Shown: positions 41,330 to 49,992 of the stretch, in pieces | How positions within the stretch are numbered: position 1 is the first letter of the stretch | Layout: each line of letters begins with the position of its first letter | Assembly (NCBI RefSeq): GCF_021190915.1 | Contig: NZ_JAIOAP010000011.1 | Location: 124,001 to 188,000 of the forward strand | Source of the DNA: Cohnella silvisoli | Lineage (GTDB): Bacteria; Bacillota; Bacilli; Paenibacillales; Paenibacillaceae | Reading direction: 5' to 3' | Length of the DNA: 64,000 bases | The notes under the pieces: generated by a model | Seen by the model: only the letters and a program-made list of their open reading frames with translations | What the model was told of the DNA's origin: nothing | Databases searched by the model: none | Program-made: the position numbers and the translations under genes

Positions 41330-41429
41330 AGTAACTGTTTCTAGATTAATATAGTTCATGCTCCATCACAAGAGAGTCACATAGTCACACACTTGACAAC
41401 AGTAACTGTAACTAGTATTATTACAGTAA
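41330..41429. promoter_or_regulatory. operator-like repeats and divergent promoters
   Basis: AGTAACTGTTTCTAG (41330-41344) overlaps the likely start of the rhodanese transcript; AGTAACTGTAACTAG (41401-41415) lies in the spacer of a strong rightward promoter TTGACA (41393-41398), 17 bases, TATTAT (41416-41421). ACAGTAACTGT at 41399-41409 is palindromic. Shared control of both directions is suggested. Confidence 0.5.
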
Positions 41430-41550
41430 GGCAGTTGAAAATAAGGCGACTAGCAGAGAAAGAGAGCTCATCGTCGTTTTTTTTAACTGAAATGTAAGGG
41501 ATTTTGTTACAGTTTGCGCATTATATTTTTCCGGATGGGTGGTGTAGGAG

Positions 41551-41919
41551 ATGAAAGTTGAAGTGAGCGATTGGGTGCAAGCGAAAACGAACAACGGAGA
41601 ATTGATTCATGGTTTTATCGATGCAGTGGATGAGGCACAGAGAATGGCTAACGTGATCGTCGTTAAGTCGGATAATGAAGAGTCGATAGGGAAACCTATC
41701 GCCGTGCGAGAACAATGGTTGAGGAAGCTGCCGGAATACGCGATTGAAGATGAGGGATCAATCCAAAGCCTGATCGATGTTGCTTTATCGACGAGGGATG
41801 AGCAATGGTTTAATGAACTTACCGAGAAATTAACGACCATTCAACGGAATACGCATACGGGTAATAATAAACCCGTTGCTTATCCATCTTCTACGAATCA
41901 ATTAGGATATCCGGTCTGA
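41551..41919 (+). CDS. IDEAL-domain-like small protein
   Basis: A 122-residue cytosolic protein starting at ATG 41551 after GGTGTAGGAG. Residues of about 1-65 form a small beta-rich part (VSDWVQAKTNNGELIHGFID, VIVVKSD). Residues of about 72-95 (IQSLIDVALSTRDEQWFNEL) match the IDEAL motif seen in several Bacillus proteins such as the YpiB and MecA-interacting types. Function unknown. It is downstream of a strong promoter and followed by a terminator. Confidence 0.65.
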   Translation: MKVEVSDWVQAKTNNGELIHGFIDAVDEAQRMANVIVVKSDNEESIGKPIAVREQWLRKLPEYAIEDEGSIQSLIDVALSTRDEQWFNELTEKLTTIQRNTHTGNNKPVAYPSSTNQLGYPV

Positions 41920-41969
41920 AATAGTGGACATAACAGAAAGTAATTGGGGATAAATAAGCGTAATAAGGA

Positions 41970-42001
41970 GAACCTCTTCTCGAGAGCGGAAGAGGTTCTT
42001 T
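41970..42001 (+). terminator. terminator
   Basis: GAACCTCTTC (41970-41979) pairs with GAAGAGGTTC (41989-41998), then TTT. Confidence 0.85.
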
Positions 42002-42109
42002 GGCATGATTGTTTACTAAGTACGCTTGAGTATAGTTCTTTTGCCGAGTGTTTGGTTTCGCTATAATAAGAGAGGAAATCAATTTCTATCCGATTAGGAG
42101 GATCATTTC

Positions 42110-43087
42110 GTGAGTATTAAACTACCTTTGAATAAGCACGGCTTCGAGTCAAGCCAACTCGTTCTCGGATGTATGGGTCTTGGCGGGGGATGGAACAGCA
42201 ATCCTATTACGGCGCAGGATCTTAAGCAGGCGCACGCGGCCGTGGATGCGGCATTATCTATCGGAATCAACATGTTCGACCATGCGAATATTTACGGGTT
42301 CGGCAAGTCCGAGCAAGTATTCGGCCAAGTGCTGAAAGAACGCCCGGAGCTGCGGAAATCGATGATCGTGCAATCCAAGTGCGGAATCAGACCCGGAACG
42401 GACGATTATCCGCGGACGCGCTTCGATTTTTCCGAAGAGCACATCTTGACTAGCGTTGATGCAAGCTTGAAACGCCTCGGCATCGAGAAACTGGACATCT
42501 TATTGCTGCACAGGCCGGATCCATTGGCGGATCCGGAAGAAGTGGCTGAAGCGTTCAATAAGCTTAAGGCATCCGGGAAAGTCGGAAGCTTCGGCGTTTC
42601 CAATATGAGCGCAGCGCAAATGCAATTGCTGCAGGCAGACTTGGACGAGCCGCTCGTCGCCAATCAACTGGAGCTCAGCTTGCTGAAGCTGGATTGGCTG
42701 GATTCGGTCGTTCATGTCAATCAAGAAGAAGGCAAGCTCTCTTCCTTCCCGGAGGGAACGGTTGAATATTGCAGGCTCAACAATGTTCAGATCCAAGCTT
42801 GGAGCCCGTTGGCACGAGGGGTATACAGCGGCAAAGACATCTCCGAAGAGAGCGCGACGGTACAGGAGACGGCAGCCCTAGTTGCCCGTCTTGCCGAAGA
42901 GAAGAACACGACACGGGAAGTCATTACCCTCGGTTTCCTGCTTCGTCACCCGGCGAACATCCAGCCCGTTATCGGAAGCGCAACCCCGGAGCGGATTGTA
43001 GCTTGCGGTGGAGTTCACAAAAACACGTTGTCGCGCGAGGAATGGTACCATCTATACGTCACCTCTCGTGGACACGGTTTGCCTTGA
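42110..43087 (+). CDS. aldo/keto reductase
   Basis: A 325-residue NADPH-dependent oxidoreductase starting at GTG 42110 after TAGGAGGA. The (beta/alpha)8 barrel shows the AKR catalytic residues Asp and Tyr in MFDHANIYGFGKSEQVFGQV, Lys in IVQSKCGIRP and His in LLLHRPDP, and the cofactor segment QPVIGSATPERI. It is of the YdhF/oxidoreductase-like subgroup (LNKHGFESSQLVLGCMGLGG). The substrate is unknown. A TATAAT at 42062-42067 and a terminator after the gene mark a single-gene unit. Confidence 0.92.
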   Translation: MSIKLPLNKHGFESSQLVLGCMGLGGGWNSNPITAQDLKQAHAAVDAALSIGINMFDHANIYGFGKSEQVFGQVLKERPELRKSMIVQSKCGIRPGTDDYPRTRFDFSEEHILTSVDASLKRLGIEKLDILLLHRPDPLADPEEVAEAFNKLKASGKVGSFGVSNMSAAQMQLLQADLDEPLVANQLELSLLKLDWLDSVVHVNQEEGKLSSFPEGTVEYCRLNNVQIQAWSPLARGVYSGKDISEESATVQETAALVARLAEEKNTTREVITLGFLLRHPANIQPVIGSATPERIVACGGVHKNTLSREEWYHLYVTSRGHGLP

Positions 43088-43105
43088 TGGCAGGCTAAGC
43101 AAAAT

Positions 43106-43140
43106 AAACGAGCTTTCCTCCGCGGAAGGCTCGTTTCTTT
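43106..43140 (+). terminator. terminator after aldo/keto reductase
   Basis: AAACGAGC (43106-43113) pairs with GCTCGTTT (43129-43136), extended by CTTTCC/GGAAGG, then CTTT. Confidence 0.8.
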
Positions 43141-43199
43141 ATTTGCAGAATGGATGTAAAATGTAAGAGTACCCAATACGGAGAATAGAGGTGATGGAA

Positions 43200-43475
43200 G
43201 TGGAATTAATCGTAACGCCTTCCGCGCTGTCATGCTTCAAAGGGGAATGGGGATTCAGCGACGGAGAAGTCATTCGCGTATTCGTACGTTACGTTAGCGG
43301 TGGAGAGGTTCCATTTGCATTCGGCATTACGCGAGATACTCCATTAGATGCCGCTGTCACGACTGTCGCCGAGCTCTTGACTTTTTACATGGAAAGCAAG
43401 GACGTTTGGTTCCTGGAAGGCAAAAGTCTCAAGATCGATTGCCTGGGCGAGGATATCGTATTTCATTTCGCATAA
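43200..43475 (+). CDS. HesB/IscA-fold protein (YneR-like)
   Basis: A 91-residue protein. Three start codons are close; GTG 43200 is 6 bases after GAGGTG, whereas ATG 43194 abuts it, so GTG is preferred. The sequence LIVTPSALSCFKGEWGFSDG and VIRVFVRYVSGGEVPFAFGI follows the HesB-like pattern of B. subtilis YneR. The three Cys ligands of true IscA are absent (only Cys14-like and a distal Cys), so iron-sulfur carrier function is doubtful. Confidence 0.75.
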   Translation: MELIVTPSALSCFKGEWGFSDGEVIRVFVRYVSGGEVPFAFGITRDTPLDAAVTTVAELLTFYMESKDVWFLEGKSLKIDCLGEDIVFHFA

Positions 43476-43588
43476 TGGCCTCAGTTGACAATGCAATAGA
43501 GGTAGCAAAGATAAACGGTTTGTTGTAAACTAATAATCATTATGTCGAGAAAAGCATACGCAAGCAGAGAAAAGGAGATTTAACGAAC

Positions 43589-44557
43589 ATGACGGTACAT
43601 AGCAAAACGAGTCATTGCAAAATCGTGGATTGCACGGTTCGCGATGGTGGCCTCGTCAACAACTGGGATTTCAGCGTTGAGTTCGTGCAGGATCTGTACG
43701 AATCGTTGAATGCATCGGGCGTCGAGTACATGGAAATCGGCTATAAGAATTCCCCTAAATTGCTGAAAAGCGAAGGCAATGAAGGTCCATGGCGGTTTCT
43801 GGACGATGATTTCCTGCGCAAAGTGATCCCGGTAAAGAAAAACACCAAACTGTCCGCGCTAGTAGATGTTGGCCGCGTGGATGAAGCGGATGTATTGCTT
43901 CGCAGCGAGTCTATGCTGGACTTAATTCGCGTTGCTTGCTACGCGCGCGATACGGCTAAGGCGATCGAACTGGCAACCTTGTTCCATGAGCGCGGATATG
44001 AGACGACCATCAACATTATGGCTCTGTCAGGCGTTATGGATAATGAGCTGAATGAATCGCTTGCTATGATCAACGAGAGTCCGATCGATGTCGTGTACGT
44101 CGTCGATTCGTTCGGAAGCTTGGATCCCGACGACATGCGCTTCCTGGTGGAGAAATTCCGCCGCTCCCTTAAGAACAAGCGTCTTGGTGTCCATACGCAC
44201 AACAACCTTCAGCTTGCGTTCGCGAATACGTTAACGGCAGCCCAATTGGGTGTGGAATTTCTCGACGCTTCCGTATACGGCATGGGTCGCGCCGCAGGCA
44301 ACACGCCGACGGAGCTGTTGCTTGCCAAGCTCACTCGTCCGGAATACAGCTTGCGCCCGGTGCTCGGCATGATCGAGAAGCATATGATCAAGCTGCGGGA
44401 GAAGGAAGAGTGGGGTTATCTTATCCCTGACATGATTACCGGCACGTTGGATGAGCATCCGCGTTCGGCTATGGGATGGCGCGCGTCAGAGAAACGTGAT
44501 CAGTTCACGGATTTCTACGACAAGATGACGACGCCGGAAATATTTCACAGTAAATAA
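43589..44557 (+). CDS. HMGL-like (DRE-TIM) aldolase family protein
   Basis: A 322-residue protein. Its N-terminus IVDCTVRDGGLVNNWDFS is the DRE-TIM motif with Arg-Asp-Gly, and HTHNNLQLAFANTL with GMGRAAGNTPTELL supplies the metal-binding and phosphate-type residues, as in 4-hydroxy-2-oxovalerate aldolase and HMG-CoA lyase. It lacks the C-terminal communication domain of the former. AAAAGGAG precedes the ATG by 11 bases. Cleavage or condensation of a keto acid is expected; the substrate is not identifiable. Monocistronic with a terminator. Confidence 0.82.
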   Translation: MTVHSKTSHCKIVDCTVRDGGLVNNWDFSVEFVQDLYESLNASGVEYMEIGYKNSPKLLKSEGNEGPWRFLDDDFLRKVIPVKKNTKLSALVDVGRVDEADVLLRSESMLDLIRVACYARDTAKAIELATLFHERGYETTINIMALSGVMDNELNESLAMINESPIDVVYVVDSFGSLDPDDMRFLVEKFRRSLKNKRLGVHTHNNLQLAFANTLTAAQLGVEFLDASVYGMGRAAGNTPTELLLAKLTRPEYSLRPVLGMIEKHMIKLREKEEWGYLIPDMITGTLDEHPRSAMGWRASEKRDQFTDFYDKMTTPEIFHSK

Positions 44558-44573
44558 GAACGTTAAATGTATG

Positions 44574-44621
44574 AAGGAGCCGACCGGCAAGTCGCAATGA
44601 CTTGGGGTTAGCTCCTTTTTG
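44574..44621 (+). terminator. terminator
   Basis: AAGGAGC (44574-44580) pairs with GCTCCTT (44611-44617), with an inner CAAGTC/GACTTG stem, then TTT. Confidence 0.75.
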
Positions 44622-44729
44622 TTGCGCCGAATAGGCAAGCTAATGCTGACCCTATCAATTGTTTCTCGACAAAATTCGTTCCTTACGCTATTCTTTTGAC
44701 AAAAGATGGTCTGTTGGGGAGGGATTGAA

Positions 44730-45332
44730 ATGAAGGACGAAGCCGGAGAAGGGTACACCGTAATTTCCCGGTTAAGAAGCCGCAAAAGTTTGCCGTCTTT
44801 ATCGCCGGACTATGCATGGCATCCCCGATTGGATGAAGATATCGCAGCCCTATCGGAAGAACGATTGGCCGACGGACGCCCTGACGGCTTAATGTCTTCC
44901 CAAGCTTGGAAGGCAGCGCTGCATCTATGGAATGACAGCTTGGCTGCGGCGCATGAGCTAGTCGAGCATCTGGAAACTCCGTCAGGCGCGGCTCTGCACG
45001 GAATCATGCATCGGAGGGAAGGCGATTTCGACAACGCGAAATATTGGTTCCATCAAGCGGGCGATCATCCGGCTTTTCATGGTCTGCAATCAAGAGCGGC
45101 TAGCTTTCTGCGAGAGCAGAACATCCCTAGCGGCCCGCTGAAGGAAACGTTCGATAAAATGGTGATGCAGGGAAACTGGAATCCGTACCTTTTCATTAGC
45201 GCAATAGCCATTCAAGAAAGCCGTTACGGCGAAGAAGAAACGCGCAGCTTGTTGGAACACATTCAACAGTTGGAGCTTGAAGCGTTGATCCGTTTTCTCG
45301 AAGGTAGAATCGGCTTAAATAGCTTGAACTAA
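44730..45332 (+). CDS. conserved-looking protein of unknown function
   Basis: A 200-residue soluble protein. ATG 44730 is 6 bases after GGGGAGGG, which rules out the in-frame ATG at 44706. The most striking part is LHGIMHRREGDFDNAKYWFH followed by QAGDHPAFHGL, a strongly patterned segment with His and Arg residues that looks like an active or binding site in a helical, TPR-like fold. I recall similar proteins in distant bacterial phyla without known function. Its last 4 bases overlap the convergent MMPL gene. Confidence 0.7.
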   Translation: MKDEAGEGYTVISRLRSRKSLPSLSPDYAWHPRLDEDIAALSEERLADGRPDGLMSSQAWKAALHLWNDSLAAAHELVEHLETPSGAALHGIMHRREGDFDNAKYWFHQAGDHPAFHGLQSRAASFLREQNIPSGPLKETFDKMVMQGNWNPYLFISAIAIQESRYGEEETRSLLEHIQQLELEALIRFLEGRIGLNSLN

Positions 45333-47785
45333 TCCGCCTTCTTTTTACGAAACGGCCACCAATTGGCCTCTCCGAGCAGGAAAGCGAATGCCGGAACGAT
45401 TAATGCCATGAATAGAGCGGCGTACAGCAGCAAACCGATTAAGGTACCCACTCCGATCTGAACAAGCGTGTCAACGCCCGAGAAGCTGAGGGCACCGAAC
45501 GTTCCCGCCATAATGACGGCTGCCGAGCCGATGATTCCGCCGGTAGTTCTCATCGCTTTGTCCATCGCCATAACCGCTTCCCCGGGGCGATATTCTTCTT
45601 TGAACCGAGCCATCAGGAAGATGCTGTAATCGACCCCAAGCGCCACGATAATGAGGAAAATAAAAAAGGAAACCGTCCACGATAAACCCGGAAATCCTAA
45701 TATTTTCACAAACAAAAACTCCAATAAACCCATCGTAATCAAATAGTTAAATCCAAGCGAAATAAGAACGTATAAAGGTGCCGCGATGGAACGAAGCAAA
45801 ACGACTAACACGATGGCAATACCCGCGAGCACGAGCAATCCGGTTTTTACAAAATCACGGTAAGAAATGTCGCGCAGCTCATTGTACTTGGCCGAAATTC
45901 CGGTGGCGAACGCTTCCGGACTTTCAAGCGCGGTCGCATTCAGGCTTTCGCGAAGCTCCTGCGTAATTCCTTGAACCGCATTCAACGCATCGGAGGAATA
46001 GGGATTCGGTTCGAGAATAAGCTCGAACTTCGTCGTTAATCCATCCGGTGAAATATAATAGTCTAACGCTTGTTGTTTGCGCTTGGCTGCGGCACGCTCC
46101 GCAATGGCTTGTTCCTCCGTCTTCTTCTCTGGTTTAGAGACGCGTTTCATCCCGTCTAGCTGGGAAGCGAGCAATTCGCTTAAAGCGCCTTCCAGTTGCC
46201 GGATAGCCGGCCATATTCCGATATAACCCTGGCTTAGCGGAGCGGCTCCCAATGCTAACGCTTTAAGCCCTTCTAATAAAGATTGTTGTTGCTCCAATAA
46301 GGATTTGATGATGGAGTTGACATCGGGACTTTTAAGCTGTCCCGGGACCGTCAGCTCTTCCGGCTTATGTCCGAGAGGGCGAACGGCGCTTCTAACCTCT
46401 CTTACGCCCTGCACTCTCGTCAGTTCGGAGCTGGCCTGTTCCAGCGCGGCAAGTCCTGTCGGGGTGCGCATGGATTGCTTTGAAGTAATAGCCATCGTAA
46501 CGGGGAATACTTCACCCTGGCTGAACGCCTTTTCCACTTGACGGAAACCGATCACGGACGCAAGAGCGGGGCTCATCTCCGAGATGTCGTCGAATGAGCG
46601 TTTGCCATGAAAGAGCAGCGTCAAAGGCGCGAGGAAAATAACTGCCGACAATAACACCATAACCGATCTCTTCGAAGCTAAGGAGGCGAGATTTCCCCAA
46701 ATCCTTGAGTCATCGTGTCCGTTGGAGCTTGCTTGACGCAGAGGCCAAAAAATCGCTTTGCCGAATATGAGCAGCAAGGCGGGAGCTAGCGTCATAGATG
46801 CGAAGACGGTTACTACCATGCCTATGGCTACGCCAATCGCAGAGCGGTATAAGCCGAACTCTGCGAGACCGATGATAAGAAAGGCGATAAAGACGGTGCT
46901 CGCTGAGTAAATAATCGTTTTTCCTATCCCATTCATCATTCTGGACATGGCGGCTAGTGCGTTGCCGTCACCGCCTGACAGGAATTCTTCGCGATATCTC
47001 TGGATCATAAGGATGCAATAGTCCGTACCCGCTCCGAAAAGCACGGCGATGAGGAAGGATTCGGTGAAATGGGAAACCGGAACTCCGATTGCAGTTGCCG
47101 CTCCAATCAAACCTCGCGAAATGACAAAGCTGATCCCAATCGTGACAAGAGGAATAAGGGGAGTGACCGGCGATCGGAATACGAATAGTAAAATGACGAG
47201 CACGATACCTATAGTCAGTATTTCCGTTCTATGTAAACCGTTCTGAGAGGATTGCTGAAAGTCTTGGGATAGCGCTGCGCCGCCTGTCAATGCGGCCATC
47301 GTTCCAACCGGAGAGCTCTTGAGCAATTGTTTGAGCTGGTCCAGAGTCGTTCTCGTCTCATCCTGGAAGTCGGTCGTGGGCAAGTTGACGATAGCGAGCA
47401 TCGTCGAACCGTCCTTGCTCAGCAATCGTTCGGCGAGTTCCGGCTGCGTCTGGGCCGTTAGCAAGCTGGTGATATGCAATTCTTCTTTGCGTGACTCTAA
47501 TTGTGCTAGAAAATCGCTCATCCAGCTTTTATCCGCATCCCGTAATCCTCCCTTCCTTGAAAGAACGATTACCGCATTCGAAAAGGATCGCGAAGCCGGA
47601 TTAATTTGCTGCAATAGCCTAGTCGCCTGAACGGACTCGGCGTTGGCTGGCAGAAACTTCTGTTCCGTATTGCGCACGACCGTTTGCAGATCCGGCAACA
47701 AGAAGAAAGAGAGGGAAGCTATCACAATCCATCCAACGAGAATAGCCCATCTCAGCTTGGATATCCATGTCATCCATTGATTCAT
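45329..47785 (-). CDS. MMPL/RND-family membrane transporter
   Basis: An 818-residue protein with the RND duplicate layout: one helix, an external domain of about 150 residues, five to six helices, and the same again. Both halves carry the MMPL pattern (FGAGTDYCILMIQRYREEF in the first, VALGVDYSIFLMARFKEEY in the second), which holds the proton-relay Asp-Tyr pair. Members export lipids or drugs, or act in envelope maintenance, in Gram-positive bacteria. The start overlaps the stop of the small gene upstream (ATGA), so the two form an operon. No TetR regulator is adjacent. Confidence 0.9.
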   Translation of the reverse strand: MNQWMTWISKLRWAILVGWIVIASLSFFLLPDLQTVVRNTEQKFLPANAESVQATRLLQQINPASRSFSNAVIVLSRKGGLRDADKSWMSDFLAQLESRKEELHITSLLTAQTQPELAERLLSKDGSTMLAIVNLPTTDFQDETRTTLDQLKQLLKSSPVGTMAALTGGAALSQDFQQSSQNGLHRTEILTIGIVLVILLFVFRSPVTPLIPLVTIGISFVISRGLIGAATAIGVPVSHFTESFLIAVLFGAGTDYCILMIQRYREEFLSGGDGNALAAMSRMMNGIGKTIIYSASTVFIAFLIIGLAEFGLYRSAIGVAIGMVVTVFASMTLAPALLLIFGKAIFWPLRQASSNGHDDSRIWGNLASLASKRSVMVLLSAVIFLAPLTLLFHGKRSFDDISEMSPALASVIGFRQVEKAFSQGEVFPVTMAITSKQSMRTPTGLAALEQASSELTRVQGVREVRSAVRPLGHKPEELTVPGQLKSPDVNSIIKSLLEQQQSLLEGLKALALGAAPLSQGYIGIWPAIRQLEGALSELLASQLDGMKRVSKPEKKTEEQAIAERAAAKRKQQALDYYISPDGLTTKFELILEPNPYSSDALNAVQGITQELRESLNATALESPEAFATGISAKYNELRDISYRDFVKTGLLVLAGIAIVLVVLLRSIAAPLYVLISLGFNYLITMGLLEFLFVKILGFPGLSWTVSFFIFLIIVALGVDYSIFLMARFKEEYRPGEAVMAMDKAMRTTGGIIGSAAVIMAGTFGALSFSGVDTLVQIGVGTLIGLLLYAALFMALIVPAFAFLLGEANWWPFRKKKAD

Positions 47786-48093
47786 GGCTGCCCGTAGCCC
47801 TCTAATTGTCCATCCCCTCGAATGGCGGCGGCGAGATGCTGCGGGTTAGGATGGAAAAATGCCCTTCCCCGCATCTGGCGCCCCCCGATCGTCGTTGCTT
47901 TCACGTCGACTCCGATTTCATCGGAATCCGCGAACTGTTTAAGAAGATTCTCGTCCGTCATGCCTTCAACGTCGATGAACCACAGGCGCGTGCCATATTC
48001 AGAAACGATCATGAGCTTGGCGCGTGAGAATGCGAGGCTCCAAGTTGCAGGCCCTTGATTAATGGCGAGATCCGCCAAGTCGTATGTTTCCAC
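47782..48093 (-). CDS. small unrecognised protein coupled to the MMPL transporter
   Basis: A 103-residue cytosolic protein starting at GTG 48093, with GGGAGG about 12 bases upstream. It contains LADLAINQGPATWSLAFSRA, LWFIDVEGMTDENLLKQFAD and GRAFFHPNPQHLAAAIRG. No transmembrane or known binding motif is seen. Its stop overlaps the MMPL start, so they are translationally coupled and probably act together, for example as an accessory or regulator of the transporter; this is inference. Confidence 0.6.
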   Translation of the reverse strand: METYDLADLAINQGPATWSLAFSRAKLMIVSEYGTRLWFIDVEGMTDENLLKQFADSDEIGVDVKATTIGGRQMRGRAFFHPNPQHLAAAIRGDGQLEGYGQP

Positions 48094-48181
48094 TTTTGAA
48101 CCAATCCTCCCTTGCCGATATTATAATTGTAACGTTTTATCCGAAAAAGTTGCAAATCATAGTTGTGAAAGGGGAGAGATT

Positions 48182-49963
48182 GTGCGCAATTCGGCGATTT
48201 CCGTACAACCGTTGGGTGACCGCGCTCTTACGCTTTTATGGACGGGGCCCGTTTCGACCGCAGCTCTAGCTGCAAAAGCTCGTGCCGTCGAGGAACTAGC
48301 TTTTCCGTGGTTTCAGGAAGCGGTACCCGCTTACCGAACGATAACGATACATTTGTGTTATCATACTTTCTCCCTAAAGCTGGCTGCGGATGAGCTTGTT
48401 CGGTCATTGGACTCGATATCGGACAACCAACTGCCCCCGCCGAGGCAAGTAGAATTGCCGGTTGTCTACGGCGGCGAGCAAGGCCCCGATCTTGCGGAGA
48501 GCGCTAAGAGAAGCGGGATCACGGAGCAACAATTCGTTCAGCGTCATGCGGAGGCTGCTTATGAGGTTGCCATGATTGGATTCGCGCCCGGGTTTCCTTA
48601 TTTAAACGGATTGAATAACACTTTGGCGCAGCCGCGCCATAGCACTCCGCGCATGAAGGTATCAGCGGGAGCGGTCGGCATAGCCGGTAACCAAACGGGG
48701 GTATATCCCGTTGCTTCGCCGGGCGGTTGGCAGATTATAGGCAGAACGTCGAAACGGTTATTCCGGCTCGAAGCGGATGATCCCTTTCTCCTTGCGCCTG
48801 GGGATATTGTGAAATTCGTTCCGGTTGAGGAGTTTGAGGAACTAGAGGAACTAGCTGAAGCTCCGATAGTCTCGCAGGACATACCGACTCCGGAGGAAGC
48901 GAAAAGGAATCAGCTGATTCCCGCGCTTACGGTGCTGAAGCCCGGACTGCTTACGACTGTTCAAGATCTGGGACGCAAAGGATGGCAAAGATTCGGTGTA
49001 AGTGTTGGGGGAGCCATGGATGAGGCGGCGGCGAGAACGGCTAATCTCCTTGTCAACAACGACGAGGATGCCGCCGTTCTGGAGTTGACCTTGATCGGCG
49101 GAAGTTATCTCATCGAGCAGGATTTGCTCATTTCCTTATGCGGCGCCGATCTTGAGGCAACTGCGAATGGGGAGCGATTGCCTATGAATCGACCCGTGTA
49201 CCTGAGTCAAGAAACGACATTGTCTTTCGGGCGGGCCGTATCCGGCTGCCGAGCCTATCTCGCGATATCGGGGGGAATCGATGTTCCCTATCTGCTTGGA
49301 AGTCGAAGTGCGGACCCTAGGGCGCGGATGGGCGGGGGTTTCGGCAGAGCTTTGAAGACGGGAGATTGGCTTGGTTCTCTGCAGTCTTCTGAACAGGCGG
49401 ATATGCTTAAAGCTAAGCTGAGAAAGAAAATGATCGATAGCCATGCCCGCTGGAGCTCCGTTAGCTGGTGTACGATGGGCTGGCCCGAGGGAGCAGCCTA
49501 TCAGGCAACTCAAACTAACTTAATTGAGTCGCGCGTCATTACGTTGCGAGTGCTCCTAGGTGCCGAATGGGAGGAATTTTCGCCTGATTCACGGAAGCGG
49601 CTATTCAATGAGCCCTACCGTATTGAAGCTTCCTCCGATCGCATGGGACTGCGACTGTCGGGCGGAGCTATAATAAGGGATAAGCACGAAGAGCTGCAAT
49701 CGCACGGTGTCGTCTCTGGCACCATTCAGGTCCCGCCGAACGGGCAACCGATAATTCTTGCGGCGGCCTGCCAACCTACCGGCGGCTATCCGAAGATCGC
49801 GCATGTCATAAGCGCGGATTTACCGCTGCTGGCTCAGGCGGTACCTGGGGATTGGCTTGGCTTTAAGCTGACCGATATCGGGACGGCTGAGCAAGCCCTT
49901 AGAGAGCGTGAGAAAGATTTGGCGATATTGAAAGCGGGAATGTCAATGTTTGCCCGCTCATAG
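48182..49963 (+). CDS. pxpBC: 5-oxoprolinase subunits B and C fused (KipI-KipA type)
   Basis: A 593-residue fusion. GTG 48182 is preceded by GGGGAG; the frame is open upstream but has no site there. Residues of about 1-240 are the PxpB/KipI carboxyltransferase half (SVQPLGDRALTLLW, MIGFAPGFPYLNGL, TPRMKVSAGAVGIAGNQTGV, YPVASPGGWQIIGRT); residues of about 280-590 are PxpC/KipA (GLLTTVQDLGRKGWQRFGVS, GAMDEAAARTANLLVNN, AGMS). With PxpA it cleaves 5-oxoproline to glutamate using ATP. In Bacillus the two halves are separate genes and KipI also inhibits KinA. It is followed after 29 bases by pxpA. Confidence 0.92.
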   Translation: MRNSAISVQPLGDRALTLLWTGPVSTAALAAKARAVEELAFPWFQEAVPAYRTITIHLCYHTFSLKLAADELVRSLDSISDNQLPPPRQVELPVVYGGEQGPDLAESAKRSGITEQQFVQRHAEAAYEVAMIGFAPGFPYLNGLNNTLAQPRHSTPRMKVSAGAVGIAGNQTGVYPVASPGGWQIIGRTSKRLFRLEADDPFLLAPGDIVKFVPVEEFEELEELAEAPIVSQDIPTPEEAKRNQLIPALTVLKPGLLTTVQDLGRKGWQRFGVSVGGAMDEAAARTANLLVNNDEDAAVLELTLIGGSYLIEQDLLISLCGADLEATANGERLPMNRPVYLSQETTLSFGRAVSGCRAYLAISGGIDVPYLLGSRSADPRARMGGGFGRALKTGDWLGSLQSSEQADMLKAKLRKKMIDSHARWSSVSWCTMGWPEGAAYQATQTNLIESRVITLRVLLGAEWEEFSPDSRKRLFNEPYRIEASSDRMGLRLSGGAIIRDKHEELQSHGVVSGTIQVPPNGQPIILAAACQPTGGYPKIAHVISADLPLLAQAVPGDWLGFKLTDIGTAEQALREREKDLAILKAGMSMFARS

Positions 49964-49992
49964 GACTTAGAAAGGTAGGGGAGCGTAATTAG

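Noticed and set aside
41430-41485. Small RNA terminator ending in a T run at about 41475
   Set aside because: The upstream stem is only 4 bp and no conserved structure is visible, so a small RNA cannot be supported.
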